Origin: Rhipidocladum racemiflorum
Lineage: Eukaryota > Streptophyta > Magnoliopsida > Poales > Poaceae
Assembly (NCBI GenBank): GCA_036346355.1
Contig: CM070578.1
Location: 13,344,501 to 13,408,500 of the forward strand
DNA length: 64,000 nucleotides
Direction: 5' to 3'
Position numbers and translations under genes: made by a program. Shown here in pieces: positions 46,310 through 57,149 of the stretch. Every line of letters starts with the position of its first letter. Position 1 is the stretch's first letter. The notes beneath the pieces are model-generated. The model was not told where the DNA came from, made no database searches, and was given only the letters and a program-made list of their open reading frames with translations.

Positions 46310-46990
46310 ACCCCCTTAGAGAGAATCTCGTCCCCGAGATTCGGACGGAGAAGGAAAAAGGTCAAAAAATTTGGCTTGGAGATCCTCTTCTCGCTCCTAG
46401 GTGGCTTCCTTCTCTGAATGATTGCTCTATTGAATCTTGCAAAACTTGATCACTCGGCTTCTGGTTCGGCGCTCAGCTTCATCCAAAATTTTGATTGGAT
46501 ACTCTGGATATGACAGGTCTTCTTTCAACTCCAAATCTTGAGTGCATTCACAACTGCAGCTAATTCCAAATCATGAGTTGGGCAGTTTTCTTCATAGGGG
46601 CGCAGTTGTCTTAAAGCATAAGTTATGACTTTTCCTTCTTGCATCAAAACACATCGAAGACCTTGTTTTGAAACATCACAGAGGACTTCAAAATCCTTAC
46701 GAATATCCGGCAGAACAAGTACAGGTGCTGAAGTTAACCTCTTGTTCAATTCCTGGAAATTCTGTTCACAAGACTTTGTCCATTTAAACTTTTTCTCCTT
46801 CTTTAACAGCTGGGTGAGAGGTCTGACAATCTTAAAAAAACCTTCAACGAATCACCGATAATAACCTGCTAAACCAAGGAAGCTCCTGATATCCAGGACT
46901 GAGTGACGGAGCTCGAAAATTGGTCGCATATATGTCGACTAAGCCATGTTGCTGCTTCCGATGATGATGCTTCAACTTCTATTTTGGACC
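46310..46990 (-). pseudogene. Ty3/gypsy polyprotein remnant lacking integrase
   Basis: From about 46980 downwards the minus strand encodes the end of reverse transcriptase and the start of RNase H (FKWTKSCEQNFQELNKRL, SAPVLVLPDIRKDFEVLCD, LRQLRPYEENCPTHDLELA). At about 46528 the text switches frame to the extreme C-terminus of the polyprotein (SYPEYPIKILDEAERRTRSR, then ESRGRDSL), which normally follows the integrase. The rest of RNase H and the whole integrase core are missing. Two TAG codons sit where Trp is usual. The piece is dead. Confidence 0.85.
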
Positions 46991-47030
46991 TAGAGTTGTT
47001 AGGCTATGGCTTCTGATCAGTGATAGAAAC

Positions 47031-47345
47031 CGGTGCCATTTGGCCGATGGCGGGAGCTGGGCATCTAGGGAGAAGCTCGAGAAGCCCTGGCCAAATGCTC
47101 GACCTCCGGAGCTCAGCTTTACAAAGAAAAGGTGGCTTCATCGGCTCCAGATGGCTTTGGAGGAGAAATACCAACCTTGTCCTCGTGGAAGAGGAGGAAG
47201 ATAAGATCGATGGCAATATGGTATAGCGGAGAAATTTAGAAGGTGGAGCCAACATTTGTGCCAAACACTCTAGTTTCTATTGAAACTAGTATTGGAACTA
47301 GACGATTGAGCCCAATAGCTGAAGCTTGGCCAAATGGGGCCATAG
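47031..47345. mobile_element. MITE of about 315 bp
   Basis: The outer words are inverted: GTGCCATTTGGCC on the left and GGCCAAATGGGGC on the right. The inside is mixed in composition and non-coding. No exact target duplication was found. Confidence 0.5.
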
Positions 47346-48791
47346 AACTTATGATGGAAGATTGTGGACTAACTTGTGCAATAGGTTCTCGGTTAAAATC
47401 CCACTTTTAGTGCAACTTTTTTGCAAGTTTTAAACAACAATTGTTGCGGTTCAAAGTGCAATACGAAACGTGTATTTTCCTGTACAAATATCATAATTTT
47501 GATTCCATTTGAGAAAATTCTTGTAGCTGAATGATTGGGCCCCTCCTTTGATGACTTTCCGGTTCCGCCTCCGACAAGGCACAGAGAAAATGTAAAATGC
47601 AACAATACTGTTTGTGTAATTAATGCAGCCATACTGTTTGTTTAACTCAAAAGAACGAGCAACGGAAATATTTGCACAAAATAAATAATTTAGCTTAGAA
47701 AAAAAAGTCGCACTCTTCTGTTTGCTCTCTTCCTCAAATCTGTAGAACCTAGCCGGAACAAGAACCGCAATATGTACAGACAGCTCTACAACTAAATATA
47801 TCATTTGCGGGGGACTAGCCACTGTATATTACATAAACTATGCTTGTTTACCTTCTATTCATGTCCTATGAAGTATGGATACAAAGAGTACTGCTTACGA
47901 ATCACCACATCAAAGGCTCGGCGGAAGGAAACACACCGAAGTGCAGGATGTTGTCATCGACCTGTCATTAATAGAATGGGGCAAAACTTCAGTTAAGCAA
48001 TGCAATATAGAAGAAACTAAGGGCATAATTTGTGCTCTCTTTCTGCTTTTCAAAACGAGAACCTTCGGTGTGTCCTTTTTTTTGTGTGATGACTATTGTA
48101 CTAAGTTCCATAAAATTAAATTATAAACAAAAAAATTCCATAAAACTAAATTTTTACAAAAGGCTGTGGTTTTACTTATGGATCTTGGCAGCTAACTACT
48201 GTTAATACAAGCATATTCCAATGTGGGAACTACATGCCTACCTGGGTGGCTCCAGTCAATATATCAACCATTGCACAGCCACAGATAGATGCTACTGAAA
48301 TGAAGACACAGAAGGTAAACCCATTGGGGGTCCATGTGTCATCATACCAGTTTCCACGAGTTACACACACATAAACAGTGTTCTCTTGTTGAAATGCATC
48401 TTAGGCAAACGTAAATACAAAATAAAAGAATGTTGTGGTGAAGCAATTAATATTTAAACAGCTGTAGGTTCGTAGCTCATTTTAATTATGTTCTTTTTGT
48501 GGAGTGTCTTCTTGTCAGGTACCTGCTTTTTCCTTTAAAAAAAACCGGCACCTGTTTTTGTAAATTAAGACAAGAACATATTTCTCAAATTCCTTGTATG
48601 TTCTTATCAAAATGAACTTCATATGTTCTGTGCAGAAATGTTTATATCCAATTAACCATTTAGTTGATACACAAGAAATACCATGATGTATCAATTTCAC
48701 TGACAAGAATGGAAAAAGAAGAAACAATACAGGGTCTAGTCTTTACTTACCAAGCTAAGATATCCTGCAAACTTTGGTAAACTCACTCGGT
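47346..48791. other. 3' flank of the AP2 gene
   Basis: AT-rich DNA containing the presumed 3' untranslated region of the AP2 gene (minus strand, below 48792). No gene or clearly bounded element was recognised. Confidence 0.4.
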
Positions 48792-51700
48792 TTACTCCTG
48801 GCTCTGGAATGGATCACTTGAACTCACCTCATTCTTTGCAAACTGTCACAAACCAATGGCCAGATTCAGCAACAGCAGAAAAAACAGAAAATAAAATTTC
48901 AAGAGTTTATTCAAAGTATAAGGTATAGAAACAAACTGCTGTTGTTGTTGTTATTGTCGCCATTGTGACGGGTTGACTTGATGGCAAGATGAAGTTGCTC
49001 CAAAAAAGGGGGTCCACAGAAGGATCGGAAGGGTTCCAGGTACTTTTTATTGATGTAGGCATAACAGGGGCCAATGTGTAAGGAGCTCTTTGCACTAGCA
49101 ACTCATTCATGTTAATGTTAACTGCCGATGTATCATGTCCAGTAGAGGGTACTGAGGCAACCACCTTTCCTACATCCATTTCTTTGCTGAAAGTACATTC
49201 TTCAGATAATTTTTTTGACTTCTCCAAGAAGCTTTTGAAGGCATCAGACTGAGATAAGATACTACACGCAGATAGGCCCACTGAAGAGGGCTTTGAATGA
49301 GAACAGAGTGCAAGAGAAGGCAACTTATAGGGCTCAGTCCGCTGCATTGAACTTTCAATAGCTCGGATTTCATCAGCAACCTCTTCTGCTTTAGATGTAT
49401 CTGACTGCCTTGTCTTTTTGGGTAGCCACCACCTAATGTAATTTGTTAGATCAATTTTCCTCTCTAAGCCAAAGCTTCCCGCAAATTTCCCGTCCAGCGC
49501 GATATCCTTACCTGCAATTTAAATAGGAAAAAACTAGTTACACATGGCAACTTCTATCACTTCTGTAGTTTGTTAAATGTAACAGTAGTGTAGAAGTATT
49601 TATAGACGCACCACAACTAAGGCTCATGTAGTCATTGCCAAGTAATTGTCCCAAAGAAGTATCCCATCTGGAATTATGGAGCTGCCTGCATGACAATGCA
49701 CACTAGTATAAAGCTTAAACAATGAACACAATAGCTTTTTAGTATACAGAGTTATGCCATGAAACTTCAATAGAAATTTGATTTTTTTTTTTCTGATACA
49801 ACATTTGTGATTATGAAGTTTATATTGACGTTGCACACACTTTACAAAAACTTCCATCGTATGTGTTCAACAGAACCAGTTTTAGTAGCCCCATTAAAAA
49901 ATTAGCCTTTAATGCTGACATTTGGTGGATAGTTAAGACTAACGGTGTTATGAATAGCACTTGTATTTCAATATGAGGCCAATAAGTTAGAATATATAGA
50001 TGTAAAAGCGGGTACAAAAGGAAAACATATGCGATAGCATTTTATTTGGAATGGTTGCCACTAAAATAGGGGAAATCCAAAATTCTGATTTTGAAGTAGT
50101 CGTCGTAGCATCCAACTCTTAAAAACCGAGCCAATAAAGGAAAGTTGACAAGGAGCCGAGCCGACGAAGAAAAGCCGACAAAATGAGCCGAGGTGAAACC
50201 GGCTAAGCATAATGAGCCTAAACCGATGGAGGAAAGCTGATGAAATGTGTTGAGTCGAGCCAAGGTAATGAGTCAGAAATCGAAGTCGACGGAATGAGCC
50301 GAGCCGATAAAAGAGCCAAGCCGACGAAAGAATCAAGATGCTAAAGACCTGGATGGACACAATGGAAGCAATGATGCTAAGTGCCCAAGTATATCCCGCC
50401 GTGAGCCCTAGGTGAGCGCTGCCTTCCTCGCCGCCGCCGTCTGGGGGTCTCGGCGCATTGCCTACAAGGAGCACGGTGCAAGCACCACCGCCTCGAGCGC
50501 ATCCCTTCGAAGGTGATAAACCTGATTGGAAATGTTGTGGAGCAGCTTCCAACTTCGAAATTGGTGTATCGAATAATTGTACCCTTTGAAGCGCATTTCA
50601 CCCCGTTATAATACCAAACCTACTGGGTTGTATCACAAGGTGGCATTCAGAGTTGTTAGCATTTGACAACCATGGCAAAGCATCATCCTGATCTCATAAT
50701 GTGCCAGAAGCAGCCTGGCATTGCGATTGGTCGCTTATGTGAGAAATGTGAAGAAAAGTGTGCCATCTGTGACTCGTATGTGCACCCATATACGCTTGTC
50801 CGGGTCTACGATGAGAGCAACTATGGCTCGTTCCAGGGAAGGTGCGTCATCTGCGGAGGGGTTGGCATCTCAGATGCCTACTACTGCAAGGAGTGCACTC
50901 AACAGGAGAAGGACTGAGATGGATGTCCCAAAATTGTGAATCTTGGAAGCGCCTTTTCTTCAATGAGTGTAAGAAGTATGGTTTTAAAAAGAAATGATTG
51001 AGAAGATGGATTTGTTAGGTCCTATTGGCCTCATTGTGTGTTCTGTTGCACTGATGTCTAGATTAGTTTGCTGAGGCAATGGTTTTTATTCGTGTTATGA
51101 TTTGGTACTAATATGAGAATACATGCCAGATATGCCCAAATACAGTGTTATGAATAGCACTTGTATTTAATGAGGCCAATAGGTCAGAATATATAGATGT
51201 ACAAACAGGTACAAAAGGAAAGCTATACACTTAACAATTGGAACTAAATAAAGATACTGTTGTATCACTTGTGTATAAGTAAGAATAATTTTTCCTAAAT
51301 TAAATGTCTACTGTTGCATGGATTGGCCCAGAATTGCCAATGCATCAGCCCGATTCATGATACGAAATATTTTATAAATAGCTGCTCAAGATCCTATAAC
51401 AAACCTGTCTTATACTACCCAAGTAGTGAGTTTTCCATAGATTTTTTACGTGTAATCTATTTCCTCTCCCTCCGTGGAGTGTTTTTTGCAGAAAATATTA
51501 TGTTTGGTTGTTCTACAACATGGTGATGTTTTCCCATGATAAGATGATATATGTGACCCTATAAAGCATGAAGGTACAACGTACCAAATTTTCGTTAAAT
51601 ACAGTACTCAATGAGGAGAAATAAATTGTTAACGATGCAAATTTATCACCATATGGTATGATTGAGGGACTGTTTGTGCAACTGAGTGATAAGTGATTAC

Positions 51701-54700
51701 TGGAAGGAATTTATGTTTAGTACACATTGCAATTATGTTGGCAGTCTTAGCTACACTAAAATATTTATTTTCCAAGCTAAGCCCATTTTTGCCTAAATTT
51801 AATAATATTTTTTCAAAGTTACCAAGTTGTTAGTTCAATAGTTAATAAAGCCTAAATAAAGAGCTAAATCGGCATGTAAGTTATCTTCCTCTAAAAAACC
51901 AAATCTGCTAAGCTATCATGAATGCAAAACCACACATGGGATAAAAAAAGCTAAATTCAAATTTTGTTTTGTTTACCAAACAAGTTACTAACTTTTACTC
52001 AGTGTTGTAAAGAAAGTCCGTTAAGGCCGTGTAAATGGTCGTTAAGACGGTAAAAGTCCCGTGTCCGTTACGTTTATGGACATTTCAAGTTTTACCCGTT
52101 TTATAGGACCGTTTTTCGGTTTAACGGCCGTTGACATTTAATAGGCCCGTTTTATCAGATCATTTATTTGGGTAAAGTTGCAAGACTGCCATATGACATG
52201 GAACATTATGACATACATGAGATGAATGCTAACTTTGCTTTTTATTGCCACTTGAGTTGTTCATTCATCCAATTATGATTCTTTAATTACGTTCGCATCA
52301 TGCCATCTTTTTTTCATATCACCGCTGTGGACAATTGTTGATAACCTAGTAGTTTCATTCTATATCCATGAAAGAAGATAAATTAGATGCTTTTTTTTAT
52401 TATTGCAAACACATGTATATATTTCTCTGAATTTTAAATAGTAAAATCGTTTACAAGGTCGCTTATCGTATTAACACTAAAAAGGTGGGGTGACTGTTCG
52501 TTCAACGTTTACCATTATTTAGAACATTGCTTTTACTTAGGAGTTTTATACCGTTGTTCTACCTTAAAAATTTCTGGCAGAAAAGCACAAAGTAGCAAAA
52601 AAGGTTGCTAATTAATATACCAGACAGGCCACCAAATTCAACAAAGCTTTACATGGTTGGTTTGCCATAAATATTTCTAGCAAAAAAGAACACCACCACC
52701 ATCGTAAGCGAACCATGGCTGGTTTGAGCAAGGTGGAAATAAACAATTTGGACGCAGAACCCCTTTTACAGGGTTTCATCACAAAAGTACATTCGGCCAT
52801 GTGAGTAAAACAACTGAAGATATAGGTAATTTCCAGAAGTAGGATATATATTTCTCCATCATGAACACATACCTAGGAAGCCCACGATATTTTGGTAATC
52901 CCCTAGAAAAGGCACTGCTCTTTCTGCAATGCATGCGTCTTCCAGTCAGTGCTTAAGAAATAAAATAATGTACAACCATTACATATGCACAAATATACCT
53001 CCTAAGTGACACAAGATAGTCCTCCTTGGAGATCATTTGCATCTCTTCAAGATCTCTTGCATAATCAGAGACCTAAATAAGCAAATACATAATGAACATA
53101 AGTATGCAAAAAAATACCACAACTTCAATTAACTATTATGACAATTAACATTAAATAGAAAACATTATAATACTCAACACTGGAAATCCATCGTCATCCA
53201 GGTGTATAAGTACCAAATGAAGCAATGAAATTTATGTTTGTTTTGTCAATACTCTACAAAAGACACCGGTTTTCCAATTACATATATCAGTTCACCAATA
53301 ATTCTTCTCAAAAGAAGAAATTTTAGTCACGTACAACAATGGCAAGAAAACATCCATTTCCAAATCATCGCTTCAAATTAGATTGCAAAATTTATTAATT
53401 AGATTTGAAGCATAGAATGGTAGCTATAAATTACTTGTGCAAGCCTGATATAGAAGCATCACTATTCCAAATCATCAGTTCATCACATATACATCAAAAC
53501 GTACATGTGCAAGCATGTATAGAAGCATCACTATTTGATGGAATTTCAAAATAACGAAAAAGAAGGCAACCATTAGAGTTCAGAATCCATAGATCTTGTA
53601 ATTTGTGCTTCTTCTGCGCATATATTATTAGTACTATATTGTCTCAATAAATATATGATGAATTGGAGGCACTAAACTTGCTTTGAGAACTACAAATTCT
53701 AACAGGAGAAACATGTACACCACTTATTTGGTTGATCCAGTCATCCAGACTATATTGTTGCAGTCTAAAACGAATACAACTCTAGTTTTTAGATAAAAAG
53801 AATATTTAATAATTGTCACACAGTAATCATTATAGATTATCAATAGATCACACCACACAATTGCATAGCATTTTAGCCTAGTTTTATCCAAAATTTGGTG
53901 GCACCATCTCTAAGATAGGTTTCTGTTTTAACAGTTACATTTGTAAAAATATAACCAAACCAGATAAGAGAATCGTAGGCTTTAATTTAAAGTTGAGCTG
54001 ATGCATCATATATCCTAATTTTTGGTATACAATTCTGAAATCTAGTGACCAGGTTTGGCAGCCTCCAATTTTAAAGCACAAGCAACGTTGGTCAATATTT
54101 TTGTCAAGAAATTTCACTGCTCAATATTAGTAACACACAGGTTGATTTTCACACAAAAATGTTAGTTCGACCATTAGACGCTTCCGGAATTAATGATTAC
54201 TTTCAAATGAACCATGGTCTTACTAGAAAGGCACCATATAGTTAATAATTTAAAGTGTAAGAGTTTAACAGACTAAAAAACAAGAGCCAATCATCATTAG
54301 CACATAAGTATAACAACTCACAGGAAAATTTATTTGTGTTCCAGCTCCCCAGTATTTCAATGCAGCTAGGTCATAGGCTCTTGCTGCAGCCTCTTCATCA
54401 TCATATGCACCTATGTATTTGCACATAGAATGGACGGGGATTAAGAAAAACCATAACAACTGTGAATTTTAAAGTTAACACCAACGGTGCTCCTTACCTA
54501 AATATACTGCAAGATCGGTTTGCGTGAAGTAGTTTCCCATGCAAAGAAACAATGCTATCGAATCAGATTAATGATAACTACAGAGAAACAACTATTAAAA
54601 AGCAAATCATGTACATGTAGTTAACTGTACATTAGAAAGAAACCATGTGCATGATAGAAGAACTGAGAGCTGCAGAAGGTGTAGCTCTTCACCTCCAGTA

Positions 54701-56017
54701 AATGCATGCGGTGGTTATGGTACAATGCAAGATTAGTCCTTATATAGTAAAAGGCCAACTGATTCAGGCAAGGGCGGAAAAGCATGTTTGATTGAAAGTG
54801 TAGAGATTGCAGAATTAGTTGTTTAATTATACATTCCATATTTAGATGACAGAAGATTAGTGACTACGATGTTTACAGAACTGAAGCCAAATTATATATG
54901 CAATATAGTGAAGTTATTCTGGACAAGTCGCTTAGATGCCAATGTCAATATGCTCAAATTTTCAAAACATTTACGATAGCTCCTGATCTGCATTGAGCAT
55001 ACATAATTACATACCTTGTTTCCCTTTTTTGTTCTGATTCTGATTCCACGTGCTTTTGTCCCAAAGGTGAGCCTCATATCGACCTGTCCATCTATGCCTA
55101 TTGATGAGACATCAAACTCAGTAATAAATTGAATGCATACATATATAATAAGGAAGAGCAAAAAGAGAAAAAGTTTGATTCGTAACAAAGTTAAGAAAGA
55201 AGTACTGGTAGACGCAGAAACTGGTAAAATTGCTGATAGTAGCGTTGGATCATATTCATAAATAATAATTCAAGTGTGGTGGATTGGAAGATATATTCAA
55301 TCCAATATGCTAAGTGTAAGAAGGTAAAACAGTGTCAGCTGCCAACTCCTACGATGGATCAGTGCCAGCTAAACCCTGTCAACCGAGCTGATACACAAAT
55401 TAATCAAGTTGAGCTCAATACGCTAAATGTGCCAAGTTCCATAAGAATTTAAGATCGTCTCATTTCCAGACACAGCCATCAATTCCAAGACAGATAAATC
55501 TCCGCACACGACTCATCCAACCATACGGTTCCTGAAAAATCGCAAACAAATACCAGATCCCGAATCGCGGGTAACGCATGCCAACGGTGGGCAGACAAAC
55601 AGTCGGATTTAGCACCAGAGATCAAACCAAGCAGGTATTCGAAACGCGTATATCGTATATGTGGAAGCTTAATAGCGATCTAAACGTTCCACTGTGCCGT
55701 CCGCAAATAGAGCAACCAACGAGTAGCACGTACGGTCGCGCCGAGCGCAACAGGGCAGGCAGGCGCCATACGTACCGGGTGACGCCGCGGTAGATGGAGC
55801 TGCGCTTCCCCGCGGCGCAGGGCGGCATGCGGCTGATCCGCTCCTTGGCCGTGCACACGCGCTCCTTCCGAGCTGCCGCGGGCCTCCTGGGCGTCTGCTC
55901 CGCCGCCCCCGCCCCCGCCGCGCCGAAGGAGGGCCCCTCTCCCCCGACCCCCGCCACCGTCACGGGCTCCGGCTTCTGCAGCCCCGCGTCGGCCGCGGCG
56001 GGGTTGGAGGAGGCCAT
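48792..56017 (-). CDS. AP2-domain transcription factor (At2g41710-like), 413 aa, 9 exons
   Basis: Exons 5' to 3': 56017-55776, 55097-55015, 54506-54498, 54410-54322, 53072-52999, 52923-52873, 49685-49618, 49511-48937, 48842-48792 (1242 nt, all GT-AG, phases agree). The protein begins [13 protein letters not shown] basic stretch ([16 protein letters not shown]) precedes one full AP2 DNA-binding domain at about residues 72-141 ([20 protein letters not shown] to [11 protein letters not shown]). The second AP2 repeat is reduced to KYRGLP and RWDTS, as in the Arabidopsis At2g41710 group. Later conserved blocks are [14 protein letters not shown] and [15 protein letters not shown]. It should be a nuclear DNA-binding regulator; targets are unknown. 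Exon 3 is only 9 bp. The 3.2-kb intron 49686-52872 carries an antisense PHF5A copy and a hAT MITE. The short last intron is a prediction. Confidence 0.9.
49946..51270 (+). mobile_element. Putative short-LTR (TRIM-like) element carrying a PHF5A copy
   Basis: Direct repeats of about 90 bp begin TGTTATGAATAGCACTTGTA at 49946 and 51146. Just before the PHF5A copy, at 50640, is TGGCATTCAGAG, close to the methionine primer site TGGTATCAGAGC. It is preceded by TTGTATCAC, and the second repeat is also followed by TTGTATCAC (about 51261). This suggests a terminal repeat of about 125 bp, with the upstream one interrupted by about 560 bp of other sequence. No polypurine tract or clear target duplication was found, so the class is inference. 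Confidence 0.4.
50672..50997 (+). pseudogene. PHF5A: PHF5A (SF3b14b) retrocopy, broken
   Basis: An intronless copy of the PHD-finger-like splicing factor PHF5A, a subunit of the SF3b complex of U2 snRNP. It begins [20 protein letters not shown] and keeps most of the CxxC zinc-binding pairs (CEKC, CAIC, CVICGG, CKEC). One CxxC pair of the family is altered: the stretch reads VYDESNYG, replacing two zinc-ligand cysteines with Tyr and Ser. A TGA at 50915-50917 replaces an Arg codon after QQEKD. Family sequence resumes ([11 protein letters not shown]), then about ten bases are missing, and a shifted frame ends near 50997. It lies antisense in an AP2-gene intron. It is non-functional as a splicing factor. 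Confidence 0.88.
52000..52529. mobile_element. hAT-type MITE, 530 bp, in an AP2-gene intron
   Basis: The exact 8-bp duplication CTTTTACT lies at 51992-51999 and 52530-52537. The ends are CAGTGTTGTAAAG and, on the minus strand, CAATGTTCTAAAT. The left subterminal region is rich in ACGG/CCGTT words (CCGTTAAGGCCGTG, TTTAACGGCCGTT). It is non-coding. Confidence 0.85.
54498..54506 (-). other. 9-bp micro-exon of the AP2 gene
   Basis: On the minus strand the context is CTTGCAG/TATATTTAG/GTAAGG. Inclusion adds exactly VYL between GKQ and GAYDDEEA, the invariant AP2-domain sequence. Skipping it keeps the frame but deletes three core residues. Confidence 0.93.
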
Positions 56018-56478
56018 GGCGCCGCCGCAGCCGGATCTGTCGGTCGGAGCCGAGCCGAGCCGACCGCGAGCAGTGGTAGCGTAGCGGGTGACCGTTTGAG
56101 GCGGTCGTGGTGGTGGGATTTCAAATGGGAGGGGGGACTTGTATATTCTACTGGAGTTGGAGTTGGGGGACGCGTGGAGCCCAGTGGGTCGGCACGTAGG
56201 AGGGTACCAGACCAGGGGAATCCGAGGATGCGGGTCGAGCGATATGATGGGAGGGTGCCGAGTCGAGAGGGCGCTCGGAAAGGGACATCAGCGGCGGCGG
56301 CGGACGCGGATCCTCCCGCACGTCGTCGTTTCCTGGAACGGCAACGGTGCGATTCTCGAGAAATGAATCAGACCGACGACGGATCGAGATGCTCCTGCCG
56401 GCAGAGGGCTCACTTCCCACTTCCCAGCGCGTTGGTTTCTGCCGGATCTTGCGTTGTTCGCCCGCCCCTCTTAATTTG
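56018..56478. other. 5' flank of the AP2 gene
   Basis: A GC-rich stretch between the AP2 ATG and the Mutator-like element. It should contain the AP2 promoter and leader. No TATA box stands out, and no separate gene is supported. Confidence 0.45.
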
Positions 56479-56725
56479 CAGGGAAATTTCAATGAATGAC
56501 ACTGAATTCGACTGCCCCGGATAAAATGACATTAAATTGGTTTGCCTTTCTCGAACTGACACCGTGCACTCTAATTTCATCGTGGAATGATATTTTGGTC
56601 CTTTTCTGTGCATTGTTTATGTTTTTCCCCCTTTTTCCCCCGATTCGCATGGTGACGGAACGAAAATGCCCCTGAGTCGCACCTGCCTTAGCTGGTTGAA
56701 CCGGTTGGGCCGGCTCGTGGTCGTC
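56479..56725 (+). repeat. Left terminal inverted repeat of the Mutator-like element
   Basis: About 247 bp matching 61393-61649 in inverted orientation. Differences are single bases, plus a stretch of about 15 bp (TTGAGGAACCCAGTT on the minus strand) present only in the right copy near its inner end. Confidence 0.92.
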
Positions 56726-57149
56726 CATTTGCTAGGCTAGGGTTGCGCTGTGGCGACAGCGATGGCGGAGAAGGCACCGCCGGTCTGCATCGACGACGGC
56801 GGAATGGAAGCGTGCAGCGTCGGTCGTAGGTAAGCTTTTATTCAAATTTCCCTCGGTTGTGTTAGGGGTTAGGGTTCGTGAATGGGGATTCCGGGATTGG
56901 CGCGAATAGTTGATACGTGGAGTAATTTCTGCGCGGTCTTGTACGTAACAGGCATTTGTGTTTGTTTTGCTTGTGTTTTTGTTATTGTTACGATCGATCC
57001 TGGTCTTTGCCAAGTAGTACTTGTGGTACTAACTCAAGGTCGGCGAGGTAGTCAATAGCGCCCCGGGGGGTTCTTGTAGCCACCGAGGAAGTGTGGCAGG
57101 TGGACATGATGAATCTACATTGCCGCTCGATTGAGATAAGCTTTGTGTC

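Noticed and set aside
47004..47264. Minus-strand frame as a gene between the gypsy remnant and the AP2 gene
   Set aside because: It falls inside a MITE-like inverted repeat and has no domain or splice support.
50672..50917. PHF5A copy as a functional gene
   Set aside because: Two zinc-ligand cysteines are replaced, a stop truncates it, and the remaining 3' part has a deletion.
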